DNA of 63,877 nucleotides from an uncultured Methanobrevibacter sp. GTDB lineage: Archaea > Methanobacteriota > Methanobacteria > Methanobacteriales > Methanobacteriaceae. Within the stretch, counting starts at the first letter, position 1. Each line of letters opens with the position of its first letter. The stretch is taken from assembly GCF_902764455.1 (NCBI RefSeq), contig NZ_CACWVY010000006.1, forward strand, positions 1 through 63,877, written 5' to 3'. Positions 54,798 through 63,877 of the stretch are shown here, one piece after another. The notes beneath the pieces were generated by a model. That model had not been told where the DNA came from, made no database searches, and saw only the letters and a list, made by a program, of their open reading frames with translations. Made by a program: the position numbers and the translations under genes.

Positions 54798-56141
54798 TTA
54801 ACTTTTAAAAACTTGTGCTTGAGCATTTCTTAAAATATGAATATCATACCCTATTCTATATCCTTCTTCTTCTGCAAGTTCTGCATAAGCTGCAAGCATT
54901 GATAAATCTCCGTGAGCCGGTATAATATGTTGAGGTCTTAACATACGTAAGAATTCCCTGTGGTCTTCTCTTCCAGCGTGTCCGGAAACGTGAGCATTAG
55001 GATAGATTCTTGCACCTTTTGTTTTTAACCTTCTTTCCATAATGTGCCTATTTGCGGCATTGGTTGGATTTGGAATAATCGGTGCTGAAATGATTACATT
55101 ATCCCCTTTCTTAATATTGAATGGAGTTCTGCCATTTGCAATTCTAGGCAGCAATGCATCAGGTTCACCCTGGTGACCTGTTGTTACTAAAAGATAATTT
55201 GCCCGGTCCTCATCAGCTTTCATTAATGCTTTATTTACTGCTTTAGGAGAGCCATAAATACTGGCATTTTTAGGCAATTTTAAAATTCCCAATTTTTGGG
55301 CAATACCACAGAATCTTTCCATTGATCTTCCAAGGAAAAATATTTCTCTATGACTTTTTTTGGCTATATCTGCAATTGCCTGAACTCTCTCAACATGAGA
55401 TGAAAATGTAGTTACAATCATCCCAGTACTTTCTTGAAGAGGTCCTTTCATTACATCTTCGAGAATATTTTTTGCAATTCTTTCTGAATGAGTTTTTACT
55501 TCATTATAATTTTTAGCATTTGTTGTCTCCACAATCAATGTGAGAACTCCTTTTCTTCCAAGTTCTCTTAATCTCTTATAATCCGGCGGTGGAGAAACTT
55601 TCTGATGGTTATCAAATTTAAAGTCCAATGCATATACAATTACTCCTTCTGGAGTATGTAATACTGGAAATACCGCCTGAGGGATACTGTGTGTTGATTG
55701 GACAAACTCCAAAGTAATATCCTTGGATAATTTTAATTTGCTTCCAGGATTTAAAGGCCTGATGGGGTTTGTTACTTTAAATTTACGTTCCCCTTTAATT
55801 TGTTTTTCAATTAAAGCAGCAGTATATGGTGTTCCTATTAACGGTGCATCATATCTATGTGCCAATTTGGCGACTGCACCAATATGGTCCAAGTGTCCGT
55901 GAGAGAAAATTATTCCCTTTACTTTACCGTCAACATCTTTCATTAATGTATCATCTGGAATAACTCCTCTTTCAATTAAATCTAGGCTATGCATCCTATC
56001 GATATCAGTATCCTCGTGCATACTAATTCTATCAAGGTGGATTCCCATATCGAAGATAATTACATCTTCACCAATGCGAACCGCAGTCATGTTTTTCCCG
56101 ACTTCCTGATATCCGCCTATAGCGATTACTTCTACGCTCAT
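54798..56141 (-). CDS. rnj: RNase J family metallo-beta-lactamase ribonuclease
   Basis: 447 residues. MBL/beta-CASP ribonuclease: IGGYQEVGKNMTAVRIG at the N terminus, metal motif FSHGHLDHIGAVA, STHSIPQAVFPVLHTPEG, the CASP region VTTFSSHVERVQAIA and the C-terminal HVSGHAGREDHREFL plus PAHGDLSML. Archaeal RNase J is a 5'-3' exonuclease in mRNA and rRNA decay. AGGAGATGA precedes the ATG, and the start lies three bases after the Fni stop. Confidence 0.93.
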   Translation of the reverse strand: MSVEVIAIGGYQEVGKNMTAVRIGEDVIIFDMGIHLDRISMHEDTDIDRMHSLDLIERGVIPDDTLMKDVDGKVKGIIFSHGHLDHIGAVAKLAHRYDAPLIGTPYTAALIEKQIKGERKFKVTNPIRPLNPGSKLKLSKDITLEFVQSTHSIPQAVFPVLHTPEGVIVYALDFKFDNHQKVSPPPDYKRLRELGRKGVLTLIVETTNAKNYNEVKTHSERIAKNILEDVMKGPLQESTGMIVTTFSSHVERVQAIADIAKKSHREIFFLGRSMERFCGIAQKLGILKLPKNASIYGSPKAVNKALMKADEDRANYLLVTTGHQGEPDALLPRIANGRTPFNIKKGDNVIISAPIIPNPTNAANRHIMERRLKTKGARIYPNAHVSGHAGREDHREFLRMLRPQHIIPAHGDLSMLAAYAELAEEEGYRIGYDIHILRNAQAQVFKS

Positions 56142-56144
56142 GTT

Positions 56145-57191
56145 TCATCTCCTTGAATACTTTTTAGTGTTAATTCCTATTTCATTGAGCCACTCTCTTG
56201 TTTTACCGCGAATAACAAGATTGGCTTGTTTTAATTCTTCAATGTTGTTAGCTCCTACTAAAAACATTGCAATTCTAAGTGAATCATTAAATCTGTTAAT
56301 AAAATCATTTAATTGTTTTTGTGATGTGCAATTCTTTAAAAATGGTAATGCCATACCTACGGCATCAGCTCCAAGTGCAATAGCTTTGGCTGCTTCAAGA
56401 CCGTTTCTAATACCTCCTGATGAAATGACAGGAACATCAACTGCATTGGTTACTTCAGCAGTACTGACTGCAGTAGGAATTCCCCAATCCCAAAATATTT
56501 CACCAAAGTATTTGTCTTCAGCCCTATATGTTTCAACAGCTGCCCAGCTGGTTCCGCCTGCACCTTCAATATCAATATAATCAACACCTGCATCAACCAA
56601 TGTTTTTGCAGAGTCACCAGATATTCCGCAACCTGTTTCCTTTGCAAGGACAGGAATATCTACAGATTCTGTGATTTGTTCTATTAAATTAGTAAAACCT
56701 CTTGCATCCAAATCACCTTCAGGCTGAATTGATTCTTGAAGAGGGTTTAAATGAATTGCCAATATGTCTGCATCTAAAATTTCAACAGCTTTTTCTGCTA
56801 AATTCAACTGAGGCGCACCAATATTTCCTACTAATAGACAGTCGGGAGCATTTTCTCTAACGACAGTATAAGTATCTGCAAGTTCAGGATGTTCACATGC
56901 AGCCCTTTGAGAACCTACACCTAAAGCAATATTATTGTTTTCAGCTGCAATAGCCAATTGTTTATTAATTGATTTTGCAGCAGGATGCCCTCCAGTGATT
57001 GCAGTTATAAATAAGGGAGAGTCTAATTTTTTTCCAAAAACATTAGTTGATAAATCAATTTCATTTTTATCAATTTCAGGCAAGACATTGTGAATTAATT
57101 CTATGTCTTCAAATCCTGTTGTTTTGTTTTTAAACTCTACATCATAATTTTCACAAATTAATAAATGCTCTAATTTTCTATCTGAAATCAT
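56145..57191 (-). CDS. fni: Isopentenyl-diphosphate delta-isomerase, type 2
   Basis: 348 residues. The FMN- and NADPH-dependent isomerase of archaea: [17 protein letters not shown] at the N terminus, [46 protein letters not shown] and the phosphate-binding [20 protein letters not shown]. It interconverts IPP and DMAPP. It sits three bases downstream of the isopentenyl phosphate kinase gene. Confidence 0.95.
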   Translation of the reverse strand: MISDRKLEHLLICENYDVEFKNKTTGFEDIELIHNVLPEIDKNEIDLSTNVFGKKLDSPLFITAITGGHPAAKSINKQLAIAAENNNIALGVGSQRAACEHPELADTYTVVRENAPDCLLVGNIGAPQLNLAEKAVEILDADILAIHLNPLQESIQPEGDLDARGFTNLIEQITESVDIPVLAKETGCGISGDSAKTLVDAGVDYIDIEGAGGTSWAAVETYRAEDKYFGEIFWDWGIPTAVSTAEVTNAVDVPVISSGGIRNGLEAAKAIALGADAVGMALPFLKNCTSQKQLNDFINRFNDSLRIAMFLVGANNIEELKQANLVIRGKTREWLNEIGINTKKYSRR

Positions 57192-57194
57192 ACC

Positions 57195-57995
57195 TTAATT
57201 TCCCCTTGAAATTACTGTTCCTTTCACGTCTTCATTTTCTAATGCTTTGAAAATATTGTCCTTAACTTCAGCATTTATTATTTTAGATTCAATTCCTAAA
57301 TCAGCCAAATATAAAAGTTCTTTAATTTTTCCAACCATTCCACCGGTCACATCCACATTTGTTGTTCCTTCAAGAGTATCCAAATCATCAAGTGATGAAA
57401 ACTTGTCAAAAAATAATGCATCCTCATGTGTTTTAGGATTCTTATTATAAACCCCATCGACATCGGTTCCTAAAATAACTTGAGTCGGATTGAGATTCAT
57501 AGCCAAATACTGTATTAACTGGTCTCCTGAAATAACACAAATTTCCAACTTTGAATCAAGTACAACATCACCGTAAACAACAGGAATAAAACCCTTTTCC
57601 AAATATTTCTTAAAGTAATCCAGATTTCCTTCAGTAATTCTTTTGTTGGTAGCACTCATAAAGCTTGAAGCAGGAATTGCAACAACCGGCAAACCTTCCT
57701 CAATAAATGCCTCACATATCAGCATGTTTAATTTTTTAACTGCATTTTGGGTTTTGCAAAATCCAATCCTTTTTTGAGGATATTCCTCAGCAGAAAATAC
57801 TTCACCAATATTGTACTCTTTAGCCGGCGGATGTCCGAAAGACCCTGCACCATGAACGATAATCAGTTCTTTATCTGAATTATCGAGTGAAGCTTTAATT
57901 TCAGATGCTATTCTTTTTAAAGACACTTCATCTATTTCACTTTTAGATGAGTCCTTATTGGTTAAAATACTTCCGCCAATTTTTAAAATAATCAT
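57195..57995 (-). CDS. ipk: Isopentenyl phosphate kinase
   Basis: 266 residues of the amino acid kinase fold: KIGGSILTNKDSS, the catalytic His in IVHGAGSFGHPPAKEY, ISGDQLIQYLAMNL and the nucleotide loop GTDVDGVYNKNPK. It phosphorylates isopentenyl phosphate, the last step of the alternative archaeal mevalonate route (Methanothermobacter MTH47 is a studied example). The ATG at 57993-57995 follows AAGTGAT, and the gene is four bases from mvk. Confidence 0.94.
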   Translation of the reverse strand: MIILKIGGSILTNKDSSKSEIDEVSLKRIASEIKASLDNSDKELIIVHGAGSFGHPPAKEYNIGEVFSAEEYPQKRIGFCKTQNAVKKLNMLICEAFIEEGLPVVAIPASSFMSATNKRITEGNLDYFKKYLEKGFIPVVYGDVVLDSKLEICVISGDQLIQYLAMNLNPTQVILGTDVDGVYNKNPKTHEDALFFDKFSSLDDLDTLEGTTNVDVTGGMVGKIKELLYLADLGIESKIINAEVKDNIFKALENEDVKGTVISRGN

Positions 57996-57999
57996 AAAA

Positions 58000-58962
58000 T
58001 CACTTGTAAATCCTTGAAGAAACTCCTTTACGAGTGAAACGGATTTTTAAAATATTATCATCACGATCTATAGCTTTTGCAACTTCTTCAACTTTTCCAG
58101 GGCAGAGTGCAATAATACTGCCCCCACCACCTGCACCGGTAGTTTTAGACCCGATGGCTCCGGCTTCTCTTGCATTATATACCATTCTAGATAATTCCAA
58201 AGTATTAACACCAAGGACATCCAGAAATCCGTGATTGATATTCATTAATTCGCCTACTTTAATAAAATCTCTTTTTAAAATAGCCTGTTTTGCATAATTA
58301 GTTAAATTTCCCATAGCAGTTATTACTGGATTAATAATTTTTGGATTTTTATTTTTAAGATTTTTAACATCCTTTACCATCTTTCCAGTATTTCCATGCT
58401 TGGTAGTATACCCAACAACGAAAGGAACATTGAAATTCACATTGAAATGCTCTACTCTCTTATTTCTGGATAAATAAACAAGACCGCCATATGTAGACAC
58501 CAAAGTATCCAGAGGACTTGCTACCCCCTGAACTTCCTGTTCTACCATATGAGCATCATGAGCTAAAGATTTTTTGTTAAAACGAATATTATGATATCTG
58601 TATAATGCAGCCAATGTTGCTACAGTAACTGCAGCAGATGAACCTAGCCCTGAACCAATAGGTACATTTGATGTTAATGTAATATCAATAGGACTATGAT
58701 CGTGAGCTCTATAAACAGATTCTAAAATATATCTAATAATACCTGGTTTTCCTTTTCTTAAAATATATTTTTTTTCTTCAGTGATTAATTCTGCTTCAAA
58801 ACCAATATTAGGTGCCCTAAAAATAGATTTATCACATTCTGATTCTTTTACAGTAATATAAGCTCTTTTATTTACAGCACCCGCAATAGCAGGTTCACCA
58901 TAAACTACAGAATGTTCACCAAATAAAATTGCTTTTGCAGGAGCTGAAGCTTTAGCTATCAT
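58000..58962 (-). CDS. mvk: Mevalonate kinase
   Basis: 320 residues, GHMP kinase family. ATP loop PIGSGLGSSAAVTVATLA, N-terminal KASAPAKAILFGEHSVVYGE and the C-terminal GSKTTGAGGGGSIIAL glycine loop. It makes mevalonate 5-phosphate. I start at the ATG at 58960-58962 with AAGGTG upstream; a GTG two codons earlier is also open. It is followed by ipk and fni, so most of the lower mevalonate branch is clustered here. Confidence 0.95.
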   Translation of the reverse strand: MIAKASAPAKAILFGEHSVVYGEPAIAGAVNKRAYITVKESECDKSIFRAPNIGFEAELITEEKKYILRKGKPGIIRYILESVYRAHDHSPIDITLTSNVPIGSGLGSSAAVTVATLAALYRYHNIRFNKKSLAHDAHMVEQEVQGVASPLDTLVSTYGGLVYLSRNKRVEHFNVNFNVPFVVGYTTKHGNTGKMVKDVKNLKNKNPKIINPVITAMGNLTNYAKQAILKRDFIKVGELMNINHGFLDVLGVNTLELSRMVYNAREAGAIGSKTTGAGGGGSIIALCPGKVEEVAKAIDRDDNILKIRFTRKGVSSRIYK

Positions 58963-58971
58963 ATACACACC

Positions 58972-59820
58972 TTATTTAAAAATACTTGAAGCATAACCTA
59001 CAACAGAAGTAAAGTCTCCAGTAACATCGCCGCTTGTTCCATATGCCAATATTTCACTATTATTTTTATTTGACATTTTTGAGAGATACATGGTCGTTAT
59101 TACCGGACCATAACCACACATCGTGATATTGTATTGGACAACTTCCTCAAAGAGTTTGAATTCATTCATTTCATCAATATCCTCTAAAACAAAATTATCG
59201 ACTTTATTAGCCTTTTCCTGATTATTGAAATGGGATAAATCAGTACTTGCAATAACTGCATAAGACTTATTTAAACTGTTTCCCGCATCAAAAATAGCCT
59301 TTGCCAAATCAGTTGAAGCGGAAAATGATTGGGAACCCATAGTAATGGGAACTATTTTAAAATCATTTGAAAAATATTGCAAGAAAGGCAACTGAACTTC
59401 AATACTGTGTTCTCGAATATGAGCCATGAAATCTGCAGTAGCAATATCCGAATGTGAAATAATGGAGTCTGCAAATTCCTCATCAACTTCAATATTTCCT
59501 AAAGGAGTAATCCATTCTCCCTCGTTGAAAACAGAAATTTCACTACCTAAACCTGTGTGGTTCGGACTTAAAATAATAAATACTTCTGGAAAACCATTTT
59601 GAACTACTTTGCAATAGCCATGACTAGCTATTGCACCTGAATATTGATAACCTGCATGGGGAACCATAATATTGATAGGGTAATCTGTACCATCAAATGA
59701 ATTAAGCATTGGTATTTCACCAACGCCTCTATCATCTAAAAAACAATTCCTAATAGTATCCTTAAGAGTTTCAGGATTATTCGGATAAAATGCTCCGGCA
59801 ACAGCAGGTTTTCTAATCAT
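58972..59820 (-). CDS. MEMO1-like family protein
   Basis: 282 residues. RKPAVAGAFYPNNPETL at the N terminus, MVPHAGYQYSGAIASHGY, EVFIILSPNHTGLGSEIS, HIREHSIEVQLPFLQYF and IASTDLSHFN carry the conserved His/Asp residues of the MEMO fold, which is related to class III extradiol dioxygenases. The function in archaea is unclear; it is a constant neighbour of mevalonate kinase in Methanobacteriales (I recall MTH45). Confidence 0.92.
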   Translation of the reverse strand: MIRKPAVAGAFYPNNPETLKDTIRNCFLDDRGVGEIPMLNSFDGTDYPINIMVPHAGYQYSGAIASHGYCKVVQNGFPEVFIILSPNHTGLGSEISVFNEGEWITPLGNIEVDEEFADSIISHSDIATADFMAHIREHSIEVQLPFLQYFSNDFKIVPITMGSQSFSASTDLAKAIFDAGNSLNKSYAVIASTDLSHFNNQEKANKVDNFVLEDIDEMNEFKLFEEVVQYNITMCGYGPVITTMYLSKMSNKNNSEILAYGTSGDVTGDFTSVVGYASSIFK

Positions 59821-59830
59821 TCAAATCAAT

Positions 59831-60430
59831 TTAGAATTTAAGTTCAAAGTCGCTTGGTTGAATATCTAAGTCACCATCTTCAGGAATGTCGCCTCTTTCT
59901 CTTAAAATTTGTCTTGCAAGTAACCAGTAAACTAATGCAATAGCTTTTCTACCTTTGTTGTTTACAGGTACTGCAATATCAACAAAACTGAGTAAGTTTT
60001 CTGTATCACATAAAGCAATTACAGGAATACCATTTTGTTTGGATTCTAAAATTGCTTGTGAGTCAGACCTTGGGTCAGTTACAACAATAATTTTTGGTTC
60101 AATGAATTTAGCATAATTTGGGTTGGTTAAGGTACCAGGGATGAATCTACCAGGGATAGTTTTTGCACCGGTAAGTTCTCCGAATTTTTTAACAGGAGCT
60201 TGACCATATTGTCTGGTAGCTACTACTAAAATATCTTCTGGGTCGTATTTTGCTAAAAGTTTTGCAATTTGTCTGATTCTTTCATCAGTTTTTTGAATAT
60301 CTAAAACATATAAACCGTCAGATCTTACTCTGAATATATATTTTTCCATGTCACTTGTTTTTTGTTGGGTTCCGATATGTAAACCTGCTGCTAAATAATT
60401 ATCTAAGTCAATTAAAAGTTCGTTAGCCAT
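59831..60430 (-). CDS. rps2: 30S ribosomal protein S2
   Basis: 199 residues, archaeal S2 (uS2) length. Signatures: [56 protein letters not shown] and [24 protein letters not shown] precedes the ATG. It is part of the ribosomal/enolase block, with ferredoxin upstream and the MEMO-like gene downstream. Confidence 0.96.
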   Translation of the reverse strand: MANELLIDLDNYLAAGLHIGTQQKTSDMEKYIFRVRSDGLYVLDIQKTDERIRQIAKLLAKYDPEDILVVATRQYGQAPVKKFGELTGAKTIPGRFIPGTLTNPNYAKFIEPKIIVVTDPRSDSQAILESKQNGIPVIALCDTENLLSFVDIAVPVNNKGRKAIALVYWLLARQILRERGDIPEDGDLDIQPSDFELKF

Positions 60431-60455
60431 TAATAATCACCTTTTTTTAATAAAT

Positions 60456-60650
60456 TTAATCTTCATCTTCAATTTTTACACATTCATTAGGACAGACGTC
60501 CATACATACTTCACAATAACTGCAATCTTCAGGATTGTTGATAGTTATTTTATCTCCTTCAAGAACTAAAACTTCCATTGGGCAAACATCAGAACATTCT
60601 GCACAGTCTGCACCATCACATTTATCATAATCGATAGTTACTTTTGCCAT
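60456..60650 (-). CDS. 2[4Fe-4S] ferredoxin
   Basis: 64 residues. Two cluster motifs, CDGADCAECSDVCP and CSYCEVCMDVCP; the first has a longer spacing (C-x4-C-x2-C) than the classical CxxCxxC. It is a small electron carrier of the type found between enolase and S2 in this order in related genomes. GGGAGAGAG precedes the ATG. Confidence 0.93.
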   Translation of the reverse strand: MAKVTIDYDKCDGADCAECSDVCPMEVLVLEGDKITINNPEDCSYCEVCMDVCPNECVKIEDED

Positions 60651-60677
60651 AAAACTCTCTCCCTTATACTATTTAAT

Positions 60678-61922
60678 TTAGAATTTACCCATCTGAGGAT
60701 TCAAAAGTTCCTCTTCTATACGAATAAGTTCATTTAATTTTGCTATTCTTTCACCACCAATAGCTCCGGTTTTAATCATAGGACATGACAGACCAACGGC
60801 TAAATGTGAAATAGTTTCATCAGTAGTTTCACCGGACCTATGAGATACAACAGGCACAATATCATTTTCTTTTGCTAATTTTACAGTAGCATAAGTTTCT
60901 GATAGAGAACCTATCTGATTAGGTTTGATGATAATAGCATTTGCGGCTTTGGTTTCTATTCCCTTAGCTAATAATTCTTTATTAGTTACGAACAAATCAT
61001 CCCCACAAATTAAACATTTATCTCCTACTTTTGAAGTTAATTGAGAAAAACCATCAAAATCGGATTCATCGAATGGGTCTTCTACATAAAACATTTTATA
61101 AGTATCAATGATATCTTTTACGAAATCAATTTGATCTCCGGTGTCTCTTTTAACACCATCTTGAGCATAAACATATTTTTGCTCATCTGCATTCCATAGT
61201 TCAGAAGCTGCCATATCCAAAGAAGGCCTAATCTCAATACCTAATTCATCACCGACTTCTTCGCATGCTTTAGCTTGAATTTCCAAAGCGGCCTCATTAG
61301 TAATATTAGGTACCCATCCCCCTTCGTCACCTTTACCACCAGTAAAATTGGAGTCTTTAGTTTGAATAAATTCTTTTAGTCTTTTGTGAACACTTGCATT
61401 AGCAAAAACTGCTTCAACAACACTAGTTGCACCTGTAGGAACTACTAAAAATTCCTGAATATCCGGCGCATTAACACCAGCGTGTGCTCCACCGTTCATC
61501 ATATTCCCTAAAGGAAATGGTAATTCATTAACTAAGTTTCCACCAATATATTTATATAATGGCATATTGTAAGATTCTGCAGCGGCTTTAGTTACAGCCA
61601 TTGAAATAGCTACGGTTGTATTACCTCCAATACCTGCTAAATTTTCAGTACCGTCAATTTCTTTCAATACTTCATCAATAGTAGCGATATCTTGTGTATC
61701 CATACCTACAAGTTCAGAAGCTATAAAATCTTCCATTTCACGGACAACTACATCAACTCCGCCCTCTGGAAAAGATACAACTTCACGGGAACCTGTACTA
61801 GCTCCACTTGGTGCAGCAGCTCTACCAAACCCACTCCAAGTAATCACATCTACTTCTATAGTTGGGTTTCCTCTGCTATCCAAAATCTTACGAACTTGGA
61901 CATCTTCTATTATACTATCCAA
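60678..61922 (-). CDS. eno: Enolase
   Basis: About 414 residues. It converts 2-phosphoglycerate to phosphoenolpyruvate in gluconeogenesis and glycolysis. Signatures: [63 protein letters not shown] and the enolase signature region with [13 protein letters not shown] prefer a TTG start (61920-61922) because AGGTG lies six bases upstream; a GTG overlapping the AGGTG begins three codons earlier at 61931. A 126-base spacer separates it from rpoK. Confidence 0.95.
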   Translation of the reverse strand: MDSIIEDVQVRKILDSRGNPTIEVDVITWSGFGRAAAPSGASTGSREVVSFPEGGVDVVVREMEDFIASELVGMDTQDIATIDEVLKEIDGTENLAGIGGNTTVAISMAVTKAAAESYNMPLYKYIGGNLVNELPFPLGNMMNGGAHAGVNAPDIQEFLVVPTGATSVVEAVFANASVHKRLKEFIQTKDSNFTGGKGDEGGWVPNITNEAALEIQAKACEEVGDELGIEIRPSLDMAASELWNADEQKYVYAQDGVKRDTGDQIDFVKDIIDTYKMFYVEDPFDESDFDGFSQLTSKVGDKCLICGDDLFVTNKELLAKGIETKAANAIIIKPNQIGSLSETYATVKLAKENDIVPVVSHRSGETTDETISHLAVGLSCPMIKTGAIGGERIAKLNELIRIEEELLNPQMGKF

Positions 61923-62057
61923 AAAAAACACCTCAGTGTCATTTAATTTATTACCATATAATCTATACTCTTTAAAAAATCAGTAAGTTTCTTTATAGAG
62001 TTATGTTGGTATTTTTTATTTTTTTTAAATAAATTTGGGAATAAATAGATAAACTAT

Positions 62058-62240
62058 TTATTCATCTCTAATAACATCTAATGGTAAAACTCCAGCTTTT
62101 AACTCCTCATAAGCTATATCAATCGGATCAAGAGAGTCTTTAATAGGAACTTTAGGTTCTGCTCCCATTGATATTTGAATTGCTCTAGCTCCAAGAAGTC
62201 TAGCTCTTTCAAACCTTGTTAATTTTTTTTCAGCATCCAT
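62058..62240 (-). CDS. rpoK: DNA-directed RNA polymerase subunit K (Rpo6)
   Basis: 60 residues, matching archaeal RpoK/Rpb6. The motif [20 protein letters not shown] is nearly invariant, followed by [20 protein letters not shown] start at the ATG at 62238-62240 (MDAEKKL) with GGAAGT upstream; 12 further codons are open but unlike the family. It lies between rpoN and enolase as usual. Confidence 0.93.
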   Translation of the reverse strand: MDAEKKLTRFERARLLGARAIQISMGAEPKVPIKDSLDPIDIAYEELKAGVLPLDVIRDE

Positions 62241-62309
62241 GAATATTACTTCCATTTTAGGCATATAGTTTACCAAGATTATATTTGAAATATAAATTCC
62301 CTAAATTGT

Positions 62310-62606
62310 CTAATCCCATGTTTCAACATGAGAAATCAGCATTCTTCTACAACAGTATCTAGTCAAACCTAATTCGTCTAAAACTTCTTTAGACTTATCA
62401 CTAGAATAATTGCCACGTAAACCTAAGTTAGATAGAATTTCATTAGCTTCTTTTTTCTCAATAGTTAATTGTTCCATAAACTCTTGAACTAAATCACGAT
62501 CTTCTAATTCATGGAATAATTGTTTACCACCAATCATTCTTATTGTGTACTCATCAAAATGAGCTGAAACTGGTTTTCCACAACTTAAGCATCTTATAGG
62601 AATCAT
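62310..62606 (-). CDS. rpoN: DNA-directed RNA polymerase subunit N (Rpo10) with insertion
   Basis: 98 residues, where Rpo10 is normally about 55-65. The zinc site is intact: Cys6 and Cys9 in IRCLSCGKP, Cys85 and Cys86 in TRYCCRRMLISH. The usual EVLDELGLTRYCC end follows an extra stretch of about 40 charged residues (roughly 27-70, with LVQEFMEQLTIEKKEANEIL) between the two halves. The frame is intact and the start is clear, so this is a real expansion and not a frameshift. It sits in the normal place between rps9 and rpoK. Confidence 0.9.
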   Translation of the reverse strand: MIPIRCLSCGKPVSAHFDEYTIRMIGGKQLFHELEDRDLVQEFMEQLTIEKKEANEILSNLGLRGNYSSDKSKEVLDELGLTRYCCRRMLISHVETWD

Positions 62607-62650
62607 TTATATCCCCTTTTTAATTTAAATAAAATATAAAAGTACAGAAT

Positions 62651-63052
62651 TTATCTGTAACTTTTTTGTTTACGTGCTCTTGCTCCAGGACCACCGTATT
62701 TTTTAGGTTCAGAACGTCTTGGGTCACCTACTAACATGGTTCTGTCATATTGAATGAATTTTTCTTTTAAATCCATATCTTGTGACCATTGTACGAGTCC
62801 TTTTGCAATTACCATACGTGCAGCTTCAGCTTGACCCATTACTCCTCCACCAATAACATGGATATTGATATCCACTTCATTAGCTAAGTCTCCAGCTAAA
62901 GTTAATGGTTCTTGTAATTTTAAGTTAGCAAGTTCAGGGGAATAGAGTTCTAAAGGAATTCTGTTAATTCTAACTTTACCAGTTCCTTCTTTAACAGTTC
63001 CTCTTGCGATAGCTGTTTTACGTTTTCCACTTGTATGAATAACTTTAACCAT
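62651..63052 (-). CDS. rps9: 30S ribosomal protein S9
   Basis: 133 residues, the standard archaeal S9 (uS9) length from the ATG at 63050-63052 ([18 protein letters not shown]). It ends with the universal basic tail [21 protein letters not shown]-like (last residues KQKSYR), which reaches the P-site tRNA. A GTG two codons upstream is open, but the ATG gives the family N terminus. Downstream of L13, as in all archaea. Confidence 0.96.
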   Translation of the reverse strand: MVKVIHTSGKRKTAIARGTVKEGTGKVRINRIPLELYSPELANLKLQEPLTLAGDLANEVDINIHVIGGGVMGQAEAARMVIAKGLVQWSQDMDLKEKFIQYDRTMLVGDPRRSEPKKYGGPGARARKQKSYR

Positions 63053-63070
63053 AATCACACATCCATATAT

Positions 63071-63493
63071 CTAAAAGGTAGCTCCTAAAAGTTTGGAGAT
63101 TTCTCCTAATTCAATACCTTTTTTAATGTTTTTGTATTCTGCTTCAGGAACTGCAGTGAGTTCAGCATCTGCGTATTCTGCAGGTACACCGACGAAAGCT
63201 TTTAAGCCTTTGTATGCGGTTTTACCTTTGGATTTTTTGAAAGGTAACATTCCTCTTACAGTTCTTCTAAATATATCATCTGGTCTTCTAGGATATTTTG
63301 GACCTAAGTCACGAGGGTTGGAAATACTTGCCCTGTCAACTCTTTGTTTGTATTTAGCATAAGCCCATTCTTTATTACCAGTTAACATAATTTTTTCAGC
63401 ATTAAGAATTACTACTTCTTCGCCTTCTAAAAGATTTTTACTAGTTATACTAGCCAATCTTCCTAAAACGCATCCTTCTCCATCAATAATCAT
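63071..63493 (-). CDS. rpl13: 50S ribosomal protein L13
   Basis: 140 residues. [20 protein letters not shown] at the N terminus, [34 protein letters not shown] in the middle. uL13 of archaeal length. GGGTGTT precedes the ATG. It is encoded between L18e and S9 in the conserved archaeal order. Confidence 0.96.
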   Translation of the reverse strand: MIIDGEGCVLGRLASITSKNLLEGEEVVILNAEKIMLTGNKEWAYAKYKQRVDRASISNPRDLGPKYPRRPDDIFRRTVRGMLPFKKSKGKTAYKGLKAFVGVPAEYADAELTAVPEAEYKNIKKGIELGEISKLLGATF

Positions 63494-63506
63494 AATAACA
63501 CCCTAT

Positions 63507-63872
63507 TTATTCAATGATCCTAATGTTTGATCCTTTAGGATTTGATTCGATTATTTCATCAATTGTGATGCATTCTCCACCAACACTTTCAATTTTTTCT
63601 TGTGCTTTAGCTGAGAATTTTAATGCTACAACATCCACTTTTTCTTCTAAATTACCGTTTGATAAAACTTTACCTGGTACTAAAATAGTTTCACCAGCTT
63701 CAGCATGTCTTGCAATATCAGACAAATTTACTTCAGCAGTTCTTCTATTAGACCTTTCAAGTTTTTGTGCAACATCTTTCCAAATAGCTGCATCTTCATT
63801 TCTTGATTGTTCATAAAGTTTATTAATAAGTTCAATAAGGTTAGGATTTGTTTTTACTACTTTCTTAACCAT
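63507..63872 (-). CDS. rpl18e: 50S ribosomal protein L18e
   Basis: 121 residues. KTNPNLIELINKLYEQSRN, IWKDVAQKLERSNRRTAEVN and TILVPGKVLSNGNL identify the archaeal/eukaryotic L18e (eL18). The ATG is at 63870-63872, five bases from the window edge, so the promoter and any further upstream gene of the operon lie outside. Confidence 0.95.
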   Translation of the reverse strand: MVKKVVKTNPNLIELINKLYEQSRNEDAAIWKDVAQKLERSNRRTAEVNLSDIARHAEAGETILVPGKVLSNGNLEEKVDVVALKFSAKAQEKIESVGGECITIDEIIESNPKGSNIRIIE

Positions 63873-63877
63873 TATTT

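Overview
The window is an AT-rich archaeal chromosome segment. Gene content and order point to a hydrogenotrophic methanogen of the Methanobacteriales, most likely Methanobrevibacter. The signs are archaeal-type ribosomal proteins and RNA polymerase subunits K and N, the archaeal mevalonate branch (mevalonate kinase, isopentenyl phosphate kinase, type 2 IPP isomerase), a split family B DNA polymerase as in Methanothermobacter, MvhD/FdhB proteins, LL-diaminopimelate aminotransferase, and AGGTG-type ribosome binding sites behind archaeal TATA boxes. No rRNA, tRNA, CRISPR array, insertion sequence or prophage was seen.

Layout. 0-12 kb: ribosomal protein S8e, small acidic proteins, the C-terminal DNA polymerase B subunit, a HAD hydrolase, an ExoIII-type nuclease, PheS, a TPR protein, a CitG-like protein, HemB, AroC, a metallo-beta-lactamase-fold protein and a DUF2121-type protein. 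12-15.3 kb: a fused ADP-forming acyl-CoA synthetase and a DUF447 flavoprotein pair. 15.3-24.6 kb: a compact cluster of nine genes in five transcription units. Each unit is preceded by a copy of the 15-bp site TAACWATTGTTATAT. It encodes an orphan ABC substrate-binding protein, a ThiS/MoaD-type carrier, a GMC-type flavoprotein with ferredoxin-like cysteines, a LarE-like sulfur transferase, a HesA/ThiF-type E1 enzyme, FdhD, two different glutamate-cysteine-ligase-like enzymes and an EgtC-like class II amidohydrolase. I read this as a co-regulated sulfur-handling or thiol-cofactor system and consider it the most novel part of the window. 24.7-28.3 kb: a UvrA-like ATPase without the UvrB-binding domain, and PurA.

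28.5-35.2 kb: a signalling and envelope operon of two tandem histidine kinases, a CheY-like receiver, a receiver domain fused to a processive GT2 glycosyltransferase, and an exported protein; it ends at a hairpin terminator. 35.3-49 kb: uncharacterised genes behind DapL, a membrane-anchored acidic protein with internal repeats, GltX, an aldo/keto reductase with a methyltransferase, a hybrid-cluster-protein/cupin pair divergent from a TrmB-type regulator, a possible adhesin-like gene remnant, a DUF6056-like membrane protein and several tiny ORFs. 50.0-50.7 kb: a stretch without genes but full of dyad symmetries, which may hold a structured RNA.

50.7-53.3 kb: a MvhD-FdhB-mini-FdhA electron-transfer operon. 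53.8-63.9 kb: a long co-oriented housekeeping block (L18e, L13, S9, RpoN, RpoK, enolase, ferredoxin, S2, MEMO-like, mevalonate kinase, isopentenyl phosphate kinase, IPP isomerase, RNase J, prenyl diphosphate synthase) that joins translation and transcription to lipid-precursor synthesis, in the order I recall for Methanothermobacter. All assignments come from reading motifs by eye; no database search was run.
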